Origin: Hydrogenophaga sp. SL48
GTDB lineage: Bacteria > Pseudomonadota > Gammaproteobacteria > Burkholderiales > Burkholderiaceae_C
DNA length: 64,000 nucleotides
Direction: 5' to 3'
NCBI RefSeq assembly: GCF_021729865.1
Contig: NZ_CP063400.1
Coordinates: forward strand, 3,844,001-3,908,000
Numbering within the stretch: position 1 is the stretch's first letter; the number at the start of each line of letters is the position of its first letter. Positions 43,816-53,278 of this stretch are shown here, piece after piece. The notes beneath the pieces are model-generated. The model was not told the origin of the DNA, ran no database searches, and saw only the letters and a program-made list of their open reading frames with translations. Both the position numbers and the translations under genes were made by a program.

Positions 43816-44226
43816 TTACATCTGCGCCGGGGCCGCGGATTCGTCCATCCAGAACACCTCCCACTGGTGGCCGTCGAGGTCGGCAAAACCGTGCTGGAAC
43901 ATGAAACCGTGGTCTTGCGGCGGGTTGGGGGTGGTGGCGCCAGCGGCCACGGCCTTGCGCACCACGTCTTCGGCCTCGGCACGGCTGTCCACCGACAGGG
44001 CCAGGATGACTTCGGTGGCCTGGTTGGCGTCGCTGATGGGCTTCTTGGTGAAGCCCTGGAAAAAGGGCTTCACCAGCAGCATGGCGTAGAAGTTCTCCCC
44101 GATTTCCAGGCAGGCGCCCTGCTCGTTGGTGAAGCGCTGGTTGAACGTGAGGCCCAGGGCCTTGAAGAAGGCCTGCGAACGGGCCATGTCCTGGATGGGC
44201 AGGTTGACGAAGATCTGGCGAAACAT
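43816..44226 (-). CDS. VOC (glyoxalase-fold) family protein
   Basis: 136 residues from the ATG at 44226. Opens with MFRQIFVNLPIQDMARSQAF and has GLTFNQRFTNEQGACLEIG, typical of the VOC proteins that accompany SigJ-type sigma factors. The last part (HGFMFQHGFADLDGHQWEVF) carries the metal-ligand Glu. Binding of a small hydrophobic ligand or an unknown lyase/dioxygenase reaction is possible. It is one of seven small proteins transcribed with the sigma gene. Confidence 0.87.
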   Translation of the reverse strand: MFRQIFVNLPIQDMARSQAFFKALGLTFNQRFTNEQGACLEIGENFYAMLLVKPFFQGFTKKPISDANQATEVILALSVDSRAEAEDVVRKAVAAGATTPNPPQDHGFMFQHGFADLDGHQWEVFWMDESAAPAQM

Positions 44227-44261
44227 GGTGGGCTCCTGGGTGGGTGGATGGATGGGTGGGG

Positions 44262-44792
44262 TCAGGGTTTTTCGGCGAGCGCCTTGAGGTGGGCGAGACC
44301 GGCTTCGAAGTCTTTGCCGATCATCTGGTCCATGTTGAAAAAGAGGCCCATCAGCTTGGTGATGAAGGCACTCGGTCCCTGCATGGCCCAGGTCACGCGC
44401 GTGCCCGCGCCGTCGGGCACCAGCGTGAAGCGGACCTCGTTGTGGCCCTCGAAGGGTTCCCACATGTCGAGCTGCATGGTGACCAACGAAGGCTCGGTGG
44501 CGCCGGTGACCGAGATGCGGCCCTTGCCCACGTCCTTGTTGCCCTGGAAGTCGAACACCGCGCCCGGCCCGGACGCCGGCCCGCTGTACGCCGCCTTCAT
44601 GGCCGGGTCTTTGCGCGCGTAGGGGTTCCAGGTGTTGAACTGGCGCAGGTCGTTGATCAGCGGAAACAGTTTCGCGGCGGGCGCGGCGATGGTGGTCGAG
44701 CGCTCGACGGCGAAGGTGTCGGGTCGGGTGCTCGCGTAGATCAGCAGCAGCGCGATGGCCGCGGCCACGATCAGCAGAACGGTCTTGAGCAT
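44262..44792 (-). CDS. SRPBCC (polyketide cyclase-like) protein with N-terminal membrane anchor
   Basis: 176 residues. The N-terminal 20 residues form one membrane span (VLLIVAAAIALLLIYA). The rest is a START/SRPBCC fold: ERSTTIAAPAAKLFPLINDL, FNTWNPYARKDPAM, then a C-terminal helix starting MGLFFNMDQMIGKDFEAGL. These bind hydrophobic ligands in a deep cavity; no catalytic residues are assigned. Gap of 35 bp to the VOC gene; part of the sigma-linked run. Confidence 0.87.
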   Translation of the reverse strand: MLKTVLLIVAAAIALLLIYASTRPDTFAVERSTTIAAPAAKLFPLINDLRQFNTWNPYARKDPAMKAAYSGPASGPGAVFDFQGNKDVGKGRISVTGATEPSLVTMQLDMWEPFEGHNEVRFTLVPDGAGTRVTWAMQGPSAFITKLMGLFFNMDQMIGKDFEAGLAHLKALAEKP

Positions 44793-44801
44793 GGGCGTCT
44801 T

Positions 44802-45224
44802 TCAGGCTTTGCCGAGGGAGTCGATGGCCTTCATCTGCTCCAGCGCCTCGCTGGGCGGGAACTCGTCGAGCTCGATGAGCTGGCGCAGCTCGATCACGGC
44901 CTCCTGGCCTTTGCCGGCGGGGTTGGGGAAACGCCGGCTCCATTCCATGGCCTCTTCGCGCGAGCGCACCTGGATCAGGGTGTAGCCGGCGATCAGCTCC
45001 TTGGCCTCGGCGAACGGGCCGTCCACCACCCGCTGCCCGGCAGCGTCGTACTGGATGCGCCAGCCGGTGCGGCTGGGGTGCAGGCCGCTGCCGTCGAGCA
45101 GCACGCCCGCGCGCGCCAGCTCCTCGTGGTAGGCCGCCATTTCGGCCATGAGTTCTTCGGGGGCCTCGGGCGTGACCTCGGCCTCGAACGCGGCGCAGGA
45201 CTTGACGATGATCATGAATCGCAT
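44802..45224 (-). CDS. YCII-related (DGPF) domain protein
   Basis: 140 residues with MRFMIIVKS, the HEELARAGVLLDGSGLHPS segment carrying the active-site-like His, and the family-defining DGPFAEAKELIAGYTLIQV. YciI-like proteins are ferredoxin-fold dimers; this 'DGPF' group is genetically tied to SigJ-type sigma factors and may modulate them. Nine bp separate it from the SRPBCC gene downstream. A second DGPF protein lies at 46871-47236. Confidence 0.88.
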   Translation of the reverse strand: MRFMIIVKSCAAFEAEVTPEAPEELMAEMAAYHEELARAGVLLDGSGLHPSRTGWRIQYDAAGQRVVDGPFAEAKELIAGYTLIQVRSREEAMEWSRRFPNPAGKGQEAVIELRQLIELDEFPPSEALEQMKAIDSLGKA

Positions 45225-45241
45225 GGTGGTCTCCTCGGCGT

Positions 45242-45682
45242 TCAGGTCTTGCAGGCCGGCGGTTCCACGCCGGGTTGAAGCATGCTGTTGTGGTTGCCTT
45301 CGGTGTCATGGAACGCGACGTAGAGGCCCACCCCAGGGATCTCCATCGGTTCGCCGAGCACGCCTCCCCCTGCAGCACGCACGCGCTGCATCGCAGCCTG
45401 GATGTCTTCGACGCCGATCACCACCGAAGGGTGCTGCATCGGCCAGTCGGCCTTGAAGGGGAACAGGCCGCCGTTGATGGACCCCAGCGCGGCCTCGGGC
45501 GGCATGGGCGGACGGGCGCCGGGCGGTGCGGTGTTGACCAGCACGTAGTCGCCCATCTGGGGGCCGAGGAACTGGTGGGTCCAGCCGAAGGCAGCGGCGT
45601 AGAAACGCTCGGCGCGCTCGCGGTCCTTGTAGGGCATCTCGAAGTGCACGACGGCGCACATGGGGACGGTGACAGTGCTCAT
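45242..45682 (-). CDS. VOC family protein
   Basis: 146 residues. CAVVHFEMPYKDRERAERFY is the opening strand-helix of the VOC fold, with the metal-type His in VVHFEMP. A later SVVIGVEDIQAAMQRVRAAG is the second module, and VGLYVAFHDTEGNHNSML the closing strand. This subgroup has been annotated as bleomycin-resistance-like without evidence of drug binding. Same strand and close spacing with neighbours (17 bp to the YCII gene). Confidence 0.87.
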   Translation of the reverse strand: MSTVTVPMCAVVHFEMPYKDRERAERFYAAAFGWTHQFLGPQMGDYVLVNTAPPGARPPMPPEAALGSINGGLFPFKADWPMQHPSVVIGVEDIQAAMQRVRAAGGGVLGEPMEIPGVGLYVAFHDTEGNHNSMLQPGVEPPACKT

Positions 45683-45693
45683 GGGGGCTCTCC

Positions 45694-46137
45694 TCAGGTG
45701 GGGGTTTCACAAACCGCTTTCAGCGCCAGCAGGGCCTTGGGCCAGGTCTGCGCCATCCAGTCCTCATAGGTGCCGAACACGTCGACATCGACGCGCACGC
45801 GCGTGCCGCCGGCTTCGTCGGAAAACGTGTAGTTCTCGACACACGGGGCCCAGGCGCGCACGGCCTCGCTGGTGGTGTCTTCGACGCCGTCGTGGATCAT
45901 GCCGAGATGGCGGATGGACACGAACTCGGCCGGCCGGTGTTCGGCGATCTCGGCGAGCATGCCGTCGCCGTTCGGGCCACAGAAACGGATGGGCGTGCCG
46001 GCCTCCCAGCTGCCCTCGTAGCGCGAGCCTTCGCTGAACGTCGCGGTCCAGCGCTCATAGGTGGGCGAAAACAGCGTGCTGCGCCAGACGTGTTCGCGCG
46101 GCGCATGGATCAGGATGTCGAAGTGCAGGGTTTTCAT
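45694..46137 (-). CDS. SRPBCC (AHSA1-like) protein
   Basis: 147 residues, no membrane anchor. The fold is indicated by TLHFDILIHAPREHVWRSTL, YERWTATFSEGSRYEGSWEA, IRFCGPNGDGMLAEIAEHRP and a closing VFGTYEDWMAQTWPKALLAL. AHSA1-like domains bind hydrophobic small molecules or act as co-chaperones; in this setting the ligand is unknown. Eleven bp separate it from the VOC gene downstream. Confidence 0.85.
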   Translation of the reverse strand: MKTLHFDILIHAPREHVWRSTLFSPTYERWTATFSEGSRYEGSWEAGTPIRFCGPNGDGMLAEIAEHRPAEFVSIRHLGMIHDGVEDTTSEAVRAWAPCVENYTFSDEAGGTRVRVDVDVFGTYEDWMAQTWPKALLALKAVCETPT

Positions 46138-46156
46138 GGGGTTCTCCTGTGAGGGT

Positions 46157-46636
46157 TCAGGGTTCGCCTGCGTAGGCGCGCTCCAGCGCAGCGATGTCGA
46201 GCTTGCGCATCTGGCGCATGGCGGCGGTCATGCGCTGCACGCCCGGGCCGGGCGGTCCGGCCAGACGTTCCATGACGAAGCTGGGCACGATCTGCCAGGA
46301 CACGCCGTACCGGTCCACCAGCCAGCCGCACATCTCGGCCTCGGGCACGGCCGACAGCGCGGCCCAGCAGCGGTCGACCTCGGCCTGGTCCGCGCAGCGC
46401 ACGGCCAGCGACGCGGCGGGGGAAAGGCGGTAATGCGGGCCACCGTTGAGCAGCGAGAGCGCATGGCCGTCGAGTTCAAGGCTCACCAGCAGGGCCGAGC
46501 CCTCGGGCATGGGCTCGCCGGGACCGTAACGCAGCACGCCGGTGATGCGCGAACCCGGAAACACCGAGCCGTAGAAGGCCGCGGCCTCTTCGGCCTGGGT
46601 ATCGAACCAGAGACAGGTGTGGATGTGGGGTGTCAT
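46157..46636 (-). CDS. VOC family protein (PhnB/3-demethylubiquinone methyltransferase-like fold)
   Basis: 159 residues. ITGVLRYGPGEP and EEAAAFYGSVFPGSRI match the PhnB-like group, with LVSLELDGHALSLLNGGP and the terminal RYGVSWQIVPSFVMERL, where the domain ends on the conserved W-Q-I-V-P. Despite the old '3-demethylubiquinone methyltransferase' label, no methyltransferase motif exists. Preceded by GGAG. Separated from the next upstream gene by a 234-bp repeat-bearing gap, so it may have its own promoter. Confidence 0.87.
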   Translation of the reverse strand: MTPHIHTCLWFDTQAEEAAAFYGSVFPGSRITGVLRYGPGEPMPEGSALLVSLELDGHALSLLNGGPHYRLSPAASLAVRCADQAEVDRCWAALSAVPEAEMCGWLVDRYGVSWQIVPSFVMERLAGPPGPGVQRMTAAMRQMRKLDIAALERAYAGEP

Positions 46637-46771
46637 GGGCTGGGCTCCTTGTCGTGCGCTTGTGGGTACGACGAAGCAGCCTGCCGACTTTCGACACGAC
46701 AGGATTAAGGGAAAACCCGCATCAGCGTTTCACACCGCCGGAGCAGACCCCAGACGCCCGAAGCGCTGCAA

Positions 46772-46863
46772 CCCAGGGCACCGCCGGGCCGCCCTTCGAC
46801 AAGCTCAGGACAAACGGCCAGTGCCGCCCCCTGGAGGGGGTTGCGCAAAGCGCGGCGGGGGTG
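46772..46863 (-). repeat. family 1 hairpin repeat carrying a second nested repeat
   Basis: Same frame as the 6473 and 59020 copies, but the CCGGCTTTGCCGG loop is replaced by GCCCTTCGACAAGCTCAGGA at 46791-46810, followed by CAAACGG. The replacement resembles the CCTTCGACAAGCTCAGG repeat known from many proteobacteria. It ends 7 bp from the stop codon of the YCII gene. Confidence 0.85.
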
Positions 46864-46870
46864 CGCCATG

Positions 46871-47236
46871 TCATGCGTGGCTCTCGTCGAAACAGGGCGC
46901 GAGCGGCCGCACTTCGACGGTGCACCACTGCGCAGCCGGGCAACGCTGGGCGATGGCGATGGCCTCTTCGCGGTCCACGTTTTGCAACAGAAAGAAACCG
47001 CCGATCATCTCCTTGGCTTCAGCAAACGGGCCGTCCAGCACCTGCGGGCGCCCCCCGGCGTGGCTCACGCGCACCGCACTGGACAGGCCGGCCAGCGACT
47101 CCACCGCCTTGAGCTTGCCCTCGGCCGCCAGCCCTTCGCCGAAGCGCTGCATCTGCGCATAGGCCTCACGGCCTTCGGCTTCGGTGCGGGTGGCGCGCTG
47201 GCCTTCGGGTTCGATGATGAGAAGCATGTAGGACAT
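46871..47236 (-). CDS. YCII-related (DGPF) domain protein
   Basis: 121 residues from the ATG at 47236. MSYMLLIIEPEGQRA, RFGEGLAAEGKLKAVESLAG and the diagnostic DGPFAEAKEMIGGFFLLQNV are all present; REEAIAIAQRCPAAQWCTVE is the last helix-strand pair. It heads the minus-strand group that ends in the SigJ-like sigma factor. The frame extends 34 codons upstream without a credible ribosome-binding site. Divergent from the cupin gene, 131 bp away. Confidence 0.88.
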   Translation of the reverse strand: MSYMLLIIEPEGQRATRTEAEGREAYAQMQRFGEGLAAEGKLKAVESLAGLSSAVRVSHAGGRPQVLDGPFAEAKEMIGGFFLLQNVDREEAIAIAQRCPAAQWCTVEVRPLAPCFDESHA

Positions 47237-47367
47237 GGCAGACCTTTCGGATGTCGGGCATCGGAGGGGGGCATCGTACACAGGCTGTTTCAACGACAAA
47301 CCCTTGAGCACGGCAGGGCTTGCAACGGCGTGATGCAATGGATTTCCACCTCTCCAAGGAGATCGCC

Positions 47368-47646
47368 ATGCCCAAGTCGTTTGAATCTTTCAAGAGCGCG
47401 GCCCTGGCCGAGGGCTTTGACGAGGTGCTGGAGCGCGTCTGGGCGCCCGACACCGCGCTGGACACACACAGCCACCCGTTCGCGGTGAAGGCCCTGGTGG
47501 TGCAGGGCGAGATGTGGCTCACCGTGGGCGACGAGACCCAGCACCTGAAGCCGGGCGAGCTGTTCGAGCTCGAACACGGCGTGCCACACGCCGAGCGTTA
47601 CGGCTCGGAAGGTGCGACGTACTGGGTGGCGAGACTGAACGCTTGA
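47368..47646 (+). CDS. small cupin-fold protein
   Basis: 92 residues from the ATG at 47368 (AAGGAGA upstream). Single cupin domain: the metal motif reads HSHPFAVKALVVQGEMWLTV with two His, then PGELFELEHGVPHAERYG with the later His. The length is that of monodomain cupins that bind a divalent metal or small ligand. Function unknown. It converges on the enoyl-CoA hydratase gene 36 bp away. Not part of the sigma-linked run, being on the other strand. Confidence 0.87.
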   Translation: MPKSFESFKSAALAEGFDEVLERVWAPDTALDTHSHPFAVKALVVQGEMWLTVGDETQHLKPGELFELEHGVPHAERYGSEGATYWVARLNA

Positions 47647-47682
47647 AGACATGCCCCGGCGCGAATGGCCGGGGCCCGCTGA

Positions 47683-48447
47683 TCACAGCGCCGAGAAGTC
47701 CGGCTTGCGGCGTTCCATGAAGGCGCCGAAGGCTTCCTTCGCGGCCGGCTCGCCGAGCATGCGGCCGAAGCTCGCGCCCTCTTCCGCCATGGTCGCCATG
47801 ACCTGCTGGGCATGGCCCTTCTTCATCAGGCGCTTGGTCTCGATCAGCGAGGCCAGCGGCTTGGCGGCGAGGCGGCGCGCCACGGCCTGGGCATAGACCG
47901 TGGTCTCGCTCGGCGCCAGCACGCGGTTGACCAGACCCACCTCGAGCGCGGCCTCGGCCATGAAAGGCTCGCCCAGCAGCAGCGCCTCGGCGGCGCGGTG
48001 GTAACCCATCATCTGCGGCACCAGCAGGCTCGACGCCGCTTCGGGGCACAGGCCCAGGTTGACGAAGGGCATGGAGAACGCGGCGTTGTCGCCGGCGTAG
48101 ACCAGGTCGCAATGCAGCAGCAGCGTGGTGCCGATGCCCACCGCCGGGCCGCACACGGCCGCCAGCACGGGCTTGCGGAACTGCGCAATGCCGCGCAGGA
48201 AGCGGAACACCGGCGAGTCTTCGGTGGCGGGCGGGTTGTTGAGGAAATCGCCGATGTCGTTGCCGGCACTGAAGGTGGTTTCGTTGCCCTGGAACACCAC
48301 CACGCGCACGGCCGGGTCGGCCTCGGCCGCGGCCAGCGCGTCAGCCAGCGCGGCGTACATGGCCGAGGTGATGGAGTTCTTCTTGTCGGGGCGGTTGAAG
48401 GTGAGCGTGGTGACGCCGGCTTCGGTGTGGACGAGGATGTCGCTCAT
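47683..48447 (-). CDS. enoyl-CoA hydratase/isomerase family protein
   Basis: 254 residues from the ATG at 48447. The crotonase fold shows oxyanion segments NETTFSAGNDIGDFL and AVCGPAVGIGTTLLLHCDLV, then SMPFVNLGLCPEAASSLLVP. The Glu in LCPEAASS suits a delta-isomerase or PaaG-like enzyme rather than a two-Glu hydratase, so double-bond isomerisation is plausible. Divergent from the patatin autotransporter (171 bp apart). No other beta-oxidation gene adjoins directly. Confidence 0.85.
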   Translation of the reverse strand: MSDILVHTEAGVTTLTFNRPDKKNSITSAMYAALADALAAAEADPAVRVVVFQGNETTFSAGNDIGDFLNNPPATEDSPVFRFLRGIAQFRKPVLAAVCGPAVGIGTTLLLHCDLVYAGDNAAFSMPFVNLGLCPEAASSLLVPQMMGYHRAAEALLLGEPFMAEAALEVGLVNRVLAPSETTVYAQAVARRLAAKPLASLIETKRLMKKGHAQQVMATMAEEGASFGRMLGEPAAKEAFGAFMERRKPDFSAL

Positions 48448-48618
48448 GGTCAATCGGTGTTGGGCAGATGGGGCACGCGCCACCGGGAGCGGGGCACGCG
48501 AAGAAGGGCGCCAAATTAACATGAAAGCGGCGCGCCGTCTGGGGCGCCGTGCCCAATCGGCGACACGGCGCCGAGACCCCTACACTGCGTCTCACCCGAC
48601 CCTTTGCGAGTGCCGCCC

Positions 48619-50910
48619 ATGCGCCTTTATCCCCTTGCTTCGCTGGCCCGCGCCTTGTCTTTTGGCCTGCTGTCGCTGCTGCTCGCCAGCCCCGCCCTCG
48701 CGCAGACCACAACGACCCCCGATGCCGCGGTCGTGAGCAAGCCGCGCGTGGCGCTGGTGCTCTCGGGCGGCGGGGCGCGCGGCATCTCGCACGTGGGCGT
48801 GCTCAAGGTGCTCGAAGAAGCGCGGGTGCCAGTGGACGTCATCGTCGGCACGTCCATGGGCGCGATCATCGGCGGGCTCTACGCCAGCGGCATGGGGGCC
48901 GACGACCTGGAGCGCGAAATCCTCGCGGTGGACTGGGGCGACGTGTTCGAGCGGCGCGAGCCGCGCCAGCTGCTCTCACAACGCCGCAAAGAAGAAGACT
49001 TCGAGCTCTCGCCGGTGCTGCAGCTGGGCTTTCGCGACGGCGAGTTCCGGCTGCCCACGGGCGCGGTGTCCACGCGCTCGCTGGAGATGCTGCTGCGCCG
49101 CTACACGCTCTCGACCCGCCTGCTCGCCACCTTCGACGGCCTGCCCACGCCGTTCCGCGCGGTGGCCACCGACATGGAGACCGGCAAGGCGGTGGTGATG
49201 GACCACGGCGACCTCGCGGCGGCGCTTCGCGCGAGCATGTCGGTGCCCGGCGTGTTCTCGCCCCTCGAAGTGGACGGCCGCATCCTGGGCGACGGCGGGC
49301 TCGTCAACAACCTGCCGGTGGACGTGGCGCGGCGCATGGGCGCGGACGTGATCATCGCCGTCAACATCGGCACGCCGCTGGCCGGGCGCGAAACCCTGGG
49401 CAGCCTGCTGGGCATCACGACACAGATGGTCAACATCCTGACCGAACAGAACGTGCAGGCCAGCATCGCCACGCTCACGCCCAGCGACCTGCTGCTGGAG
49501 CCGCCGCTGGGCAAGCTGACCTCGGCCGATTTTGATCAGGCCAAGGCGCTGGTGGGCATCGGCACCGACCACGCGCGCTCGATGCGCGAGGCGCTGGCGC
49601 GCTTTGCGGTGGACGAGGCCAGCTACGCGCAATGGCGCGCGGCGCGCGGCATGAACGCGCAGGCCTACGCGGAGCGCATGGGCCAGGTGAAGGCGGTGCG
49701 CTTCGAGGGCGTGCCCGAGGCGCGCGCGCAGCAACTTGCGCACACTCTGGACACCGCGCCGGGGCAGCGCGTGGACGTGAAGCAGATCGAGACCGACCTG
49801 CAGAAGCTCGCGGCCAGCGGCGACTACGACCGCGTGGACTACCGGCTGGAGCGCGAGCGCGGCAACACCGACGAAACGCTGGTGGTGAGCCTGCGCGAGA
49901 ACGACTGGGGCCCCAACTACCTGCGGCTGGGCATGGACCTGCGCACAGACTTCGAGGGGCGCGGCGCCTTCAACCTGCTGATCAGCCACAACCGCCACTG
50001 GCTCAACGACCTCGGCGCCGAGTGGCGCAACCGGCTGCAGCTGGGCGAGACGCTGGCGGGTTACTCCGAGCTGTACCAGCCCCTGGGCCAGGCCAACGAA
50101 GCCTTCGTGGCGGCCTACACCGACGCGAGCCTGAAGCGGGTCGAGGTGTATGGCAGCGATGGCAGCGCGCAGGGCATCGGCCGGCGCCAGGGCCTGCGGC
50201 TGGGCACCGACATCGGCTGGCCCATCGGCCTGCTCGGGCGCTACGGCGACCTGCGCGTGGGCCTGCAGCTGGGGCTGAACAAGGCCGTGCCCGAGCTGGT
50301 GTCGGCCGGCGTGCTCGACCCGGGCGAGGTGATCAGCTCGCAGAAGTGGCGCGACGCCGGCGTGCGCGCGGCGGTGATCTCGGACCAGCTGGACTTCGCC
50401 AACTTCCCCTCGTCGGGCTACCGCCTGCAGGGCGAAGTGGCGGCTGGCCGGCGCAGCCTGGACAGCGGTGCCAGCACCGGCTTCTCGCGGCTGGAGACCA
50501 GCGGCACGGCGGTGCACACCTGGGGCCGTCACAGCTTCAACCTCGGCGGCCGCTTCGCGCGCGCCACACAGATCCCGATCGGCGCCATCGACGAGTACTC
50601 GCTCGGTGGCTTCCAGCAGCTCTCGGGCTACCGCGTGGGCCAGGTCGCGGGCAACTACCTGCTGTTCGGGCGGCTCACCTATTACCAGCGCCTGCCCTGG
50701 AACGTGAGCGTGGCGCGCGCCCTGTTTGCCGGCGGGTCGGTCGAGGCAGGCAACGCCTGGGCCAGCCGCCGCGACATCAGCTTCAAGGGCCTGCGCACCG
50801 GCACCAGCCTGTTCATCGGCGCCGACACCGGGGTCGGCCCGCTGTACCTGGGCGTGGTCAGCGCGCCCAAGGGCTACACGGGGCTGTACCTGTTCCTCGG
50901 TCGACCGTGA
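48619..50910 (+). CDS. PlpD-like patatin phospholipase autotransporter (type Vd)
   Basis: 763 residues with a signal peptide (cleavage near ALAQ, about residue 27). The patatin domain (about 45-320) has the oxyanion GGGARG, the nucleophile Ser79 in GTSMG and catalytic Asp225 in DGG. A POTRA-like domain follows (about 345-420, VKAVRFEGVPEARAQQLAHT), then a C-terminal 16-strand BamA-type barrel ending LYLFLGRP. This is the layout of PlpD, a secreted phospholipase that carries its own outer-membrane pore. The active site is complete. The 214 bp after it hold no gene, only two weak hairpins. Confidence 0.9.
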   Translation: MRLYPLASLARALSFGLLSLLLASPALAQTTTTPDAAVVSKPRVALVLSGGGARGISHVGVLKVLEEARVPVDVIVGTSMGAIIGGLYASGMGADDLEREILAVDWGDVFERREPRQLLSQRRKEEDFELSPVLQLGFRDGEFRLPTGAVSTRSLEMLLRRYTLSTRLLATFDGLPTPFRAVATDMETGKAVVMDHGDLAAALRASMSVPGVFSPLEVDGRILGDGGLVNNLPVDVARRMGADVIIAVNIGTPLAGRETLGSLLGITTQMVNILTEQNVQASIATLTPSDLLLEPPLGKLTSADFDQAKALVGIGTDHARSMREALARFAVDEASYAQWRAARGMNAQAYAERMGQVKAVRFEGVPEARAQQLAHTLDTAPGQRVDVKQIETDLQKLAASGDYDRVDYRLERERGNTDETLVVSLRENDWGPNYLRLGMDLRTDFEGRGAFNLLISHNRHWLNDLGAEWRNRLQLGETLAGYSELYQPLGQANEAFVAAYTDASLKRVEVYGSDGSAQGIGRRQGLRLGTDIGWPIGLLGRYGDLRVGLQLGLNKAVPELVSAGVLDPGEVISSQKWRDAGVRAAVISDQLDFANFPSSGYRLQGEVAAGRRSLDSGASTGFSRLETSGTAVHTWGRHSFNLGGRFARATQIPIGAIDEYSLGGFQQLSGYRVGQVAGNYLLFGRLTYYQRLPWNVSVARALFAGGSVEAGNAWASRRDISFKGLRTGTSLFIGADTGVGPLYLGVVSAPKGYTGLYLFLGRP

Positions 50911-51124
50911 ATGCAGTGCTCCCAAACAGCCTGCACTGGCAACGCAGGCTGGGGTTCCACCTCTGCGCGGGTCGTTGTCCACATGCGGAGGCCCTCGCAG
51001 CCGCTGCAGCCTCAGGCGTCAGGAGCTCGGCACTTCACTTCAACTACCGATTTACACTTTTCTGCACTGCGTTATGTAGACATGCTGCTAAGCAGCCTCA
51101 ACTTTTTTTTTTTAGAGGAAGAAA

Positions 51125-51439
51125 GTGGACAAACGACACGTCTTTGGGATCTACCTGACTTTATTTGTCATCCTCGCTCTGGCATTCATGGTGACTTCGT
51201 ACTGGAACGGGGGCCTGAAGCACCTCGTTTTCGCCATCGTTGGGGTGCTGCTGACAATTGCATTTGCGGGACCAGTTGTCGTCTATGCCCTTCTTCACCA
51301 GATCTCAATCAACGTGCTCGGAGGATGGCAAGTTGGACCGAAGTCCGAAAGGTGGGAGCGATGCATCGCACTTCTATTGATTGGAGGACTTCCGCCGGGG
51401 TATTTCCTCTATCGCTCAGCAGCTTGGATGTGGAGGTGA
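51125..51439 (+). CDS. small membrane protein, unknown
   Basis: 104 residues from a GTG at 51125 with AGAGGAAG upstream. Three hydrophobic spans: FGIYLTLFVILALAFMVTSY, LVFAIVGVLLTIAFAGPVVV and LLLIGGLPPGYFLY. GC is lower than around it and it is preceded by a run of eleven T at 51103-51113. No family is recognised. It converges with the thiolase gene. The composition suggests a foreign origin; no attC-like site was found beside it. Confidence 0.6.
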   Translation: MDKRHVFGIYLTLFVILALAFMVTSYWNGGLKHLVFAIVGVLLTIAFAGPVVVYALLHQISINVLGGWQVGPKSERWERCIALLLIGGLPPGYFLYRSAAWMWR

Positions 51440-51507
51440 GGCCGAAGCGACAGAAGTCACCTCGCACCCTGTTCAAAGGCCCACGACATTCACTACACCC
51501 CGGTTGT

Positions 51508-52712
<1,205 letters not shown>

Positions 52713-52716
<4 letters not shown>

Positions 52717-53135
52717 GGTTTTGCTCCTTCAGCGGTGTCTGGCCCCTTCCCCCTCTGGAGGAAGGCAGGGATGGGGGCAACGCCCGCCAGGTTGTTGAGT
52801 GAATGAAGGATGGCGCTCAGCACGCCATCGAGGTTCTGGAACGGTGCGTTGGACGGGAAGCGCAGCACTTCAAAGCCCTGGGCTTTGAGATACGCCTCCC
52901 GAGCCATGTCATAGGTCTGGCTGTCTGCATGCTGCGAGCCGTCGAGTTCGACGATCAGTTTTGGTTCGAGGCATGCGAAATCGGCGATGTAGGGGCCCAG
53001 CGGGTGTTGCCGACGGAATTTGAAACCCAGCTGTTCACCCCGAAGACCCGACCAGAGCTTGCGCTCGGCGTCGGTCATGTCCCGCCGCAGGGCACGGGCG
53101 TTGACTTGGGCTTTGGGGGTGGCTTGGTTTTGCAT
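52713..53135 (-). CDS. DUF559 (Vsr-like) endonuclease-domain protein
   Basis: 140 residues. The restriction-endonuclease-like core reads MTDAERKLWSGLRGEQLGFK, FRRQHPLGPYIADFACLEPK and LIVELDGSQHADSQTYDMAR; the Glu, the Asp of IADF and the Glu of VELDGSQH fit a PD-(D/E)xK fold. The last 24 residues (AGVAPIPAFLQRGKGPDTAE) are encoded by a hairpin repeat at 52743-52778. It lies between the FadN- and FadA-like genes with repeats on both sides and overlaps the thiolase start by 4 nt, suggesting insertion into a pre-existing operon. Confidence 0.88.
52743..52778 (+). repeat. family 4 hairpin repeat (inside DUF559 gene 3' end)
   Basis: CCTTCCCCCTCTGGAGGAAGG hairpin followed by the CAGGGATGGGGGC arm. 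Similar to 53223-53257 and, inverted, to 53156-53191. It is translated as the C-terminus of the nuclease. Confidence 0.85.
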
Positions 53136-53155
53136 GGTTGTCTGGCTGGCGGAGA

Positions 53156-53257
53156 GCCCCCATCCCTACCTTCCCCCAGAGGGGGAAGGGGTCAGACACT
53201 TTCCCCTGAGGAGGGTCTTGCTCCTTCCCCCTCTGGGGGGAAGGCTGGGATGGGGGC
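53156..53257. repeat. inverted pair of family 4 hairpin repeats
   Basis: Copy at 53156-53191 (GCCCCCATCCCTACCTTCCC, then CCAGAGGGGGAAGGGG) and an inverted copy at 53223-53257 (CCTTCCCCCTCTGGGGGGAA, then GGCTGGGATGGGGGC), 31 bp apart. They lie between the DUF559 start and the FadN-like stop. Confidence 0.87.
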
Positions 53258-53278
53258 AAGCACACCAAATACATCACA

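Noticed and set aside
51084..51113. Hairpin GCTGC/GCAGC plus eleven T as a terminator for the patatin gene
   Set aside because: Only a 5-bp stem and 6 nt between stem and T-run; too weak to list as a feature, though it may contribute.
50911..51507. A further integron cassette around the small membrane protein
   Set aside because: Lower GC invited the idea, but no paired GTTRRRY/RYYYAAC cores or attC arms were found.
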